From NCBI RefSeq assembly GCF_900107695.1, contig NZ_FNQP01000009.1, forward strand, positions 62,001 to 126,000: a stretch of 64,000 nt of DNA, given 5' to 3'. This stretch comes from Thiothrix caldifontis (GTDB lineage: Bacteria; Pseudomonadota; Gammaproteobacteria; Thiotrichales; Thiotrichaceae). A model generated the notes under the pieces. That model saw only the letters and a program-made list of their open reading frames with translations. It searched no databases and was not told where the DNA came from. Below, one piece after another: positions 63,327-64,000 of this stretch (positions within the stretch are counted from its first letter, which is position 1; each line of letters opens with the position of its first letter). The position numbers and the translations under genes were made by a program.

Positions 63327-64000
63327 TTAGAAAAAACAATGTTGATCGGCGGGGAATGTGCCCGCTTTTACGGCCTGCACATACGCAGCCACGGCTTGCG
63401 GAATGGTTGCGCCCGCACCGATAAAATCTTGGGAAAATTTTGGTGCACGTGGTGAAATACCGAGCATATCGTGCAAGACCAGTACTTGCCCGTCACAGTC
63501 GCGCCCTGCCCCAATCCCAATGGTTGGAATCTCTAAGGCTTGGGTAATTTGTGCTGCCAGCGCCACGGGGACGCATTCCAACACCAACATATCTGCCCCC
63601 GCCTCTTGCAGGGCAATGGCATCGTCGAGCATTTGCTTAGCAACCGCTTCATCACGCCCTTGCACCCGATAGCCGCCAAGTTTGTGAACCGATTGTGGTT
63701 GCAAACCCAGATGCGCACAGACAGGTACGCCATGATGAGCAAGTTGTCTGACCGTAGCCACTTGCGGTGCACCGCCTTCTAATTTCACCATGTGTGCGCC
63801 GCTTTCCTGCATTAAACGGGCACTATTACGCAAAGCAAGTTCGGGCGAGGTATAACTCATGAAAGGTAAATCACCAATCACCAAAGCGCGTTGACTGGTT
63901 TTAGTAACAGCGCGGGTGTGGTAAACCATGTCATCCATTGTCACAGGAACTGTGGTTTCGTGACCTTGGATGACCATGCCTAATGAGTCCCCCACCAGAA
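63327..64000 (-). CDS. panB: 3-methyl-2-oxobutanoate hydroxymethyltransferase, 5' end cut by window edge
   Basis: The last 224 codons of PanB, which transfers a hydroxymethyl group to ketoisovalerate. [20 protein letters not shown] near the start of the visible part includes the metal-binding aspartate; [20 protein letters not shown] follows. About 35 N-terminal codons lie beyond base 64000; the frame is open to the edge (reading LVGDSLG). First gene of panB-panC-panD. Confidence 0.96.
   Translation of the reverse strand, partial: LVGDSLGMVIQGHETTVPVTMDDMVYHTRAVTKTSQRALVIGDLPFMSYTSPELALRNSARLMQESGAHMVKLEGGAPQVATVRQLAHHGVPVCAHLGLQPQSVHKLGGYRVQGRDEAVAKQMLDDAIALQEAGADMLVLECVPVALAAQITQALEIPTIGIGAGRDCDGQVLVLHDMLGISPRAPKFSQDFIGAGATIPQAVAAYVQAVKAGTFPADQHCFF

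Noticed and set aside
1-64000. tRNA and rRNA genes
   Set aside because: No T-loop/acceptor pattern or rRNA-like stretch was found by eye on either strand; a covariance search could still reveal an unusual one.

Overview
The window looks like chromosomal DNA of a sulfur-oxidising gammaproteobacterium, most likely a filamentous relative of Thiothrix (Thiotrichales). This is inferred from gene content: a probable sulfur globule protein, the gammaproteobacterial rnfABCDGE-nth order, methylthioinosine phosphorylase beside hpt, EpmA/EpmB/EF-P, YgfX, DUF1841 and a TauE/SafE exporter. No rRNA, tRNA, CRISPR array or complete insertion sequence was seen.

Layout. 0-5.3 kb (minus): a GT4 glycosyltransferase cut by the window edge, a c-type cytochrome/PDZ lipoprotein and a PhoX-like lipoprotein. 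5.4-13.2 kb: an RMD1/YagE protein, minCDE, an exported Sel1-repeat protein and mfd. 13.2-21.6 kb is an accessory island in which intact and broken genes alternate: a HEPN-like gene broken by an in-frame TGA, a HEPN+EVE-like protein, a type II restriction-modification set (methyltransferase, PD-(D/E)XK nuclease, XRE controller with a palindromic operator), an internally deleted methyltransferase relic fused to an antitoxin-like tail, a UPF0175 antitoxin, a MntA/HepT pair, a Uma2 protein, and a Phd antitoxin with a truncated PIN toxin. 21.6-25.1 kb: a di-haem cytochrome c peroxidase with a perfect FNR-type site, a lipoprotein nuclease and an RTX protein.

25-31 kb: translation and export genes (epmB, efp-epmA, yajC-secD-secF). 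31-35.6 kb: a glycosyltransferase-like gene coupled to a ThDP enzyme, then proA. 35.8-42 kb: the rnf operon, nth, DUF1841 and a glycine-zipper lipoprotein, mostly joined by 1-4 base overlaps. 42-49 kb: suhB, a proline-rich lipoprotein, a TauE/SafE permease and recB. 49-64 kb: the hpt-MTIP-ygfX purine salvage operon, the sulfur globule candidate, pyrD, htpX, parC, two GNAT proteins, glgC, a cluster with a divergent TrpD-like enzyme and a 65-residue protein, a possible structured RNA, and panD-panC-panB (panB cut by the window edge).

The most unusual signal is a set of three different palindromic elements lying in-frame inside coding genes (mfd, recB and a lipoprotein gene). Each sits where the protein appears to have a flexible linker, so the palindromes are translated. 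This resembles the logic of Rickettsia palindromic elements, but the sequences differ. The second is the accessory island, where toxin, antitoxin and methyltransferase fragments have been recombined.
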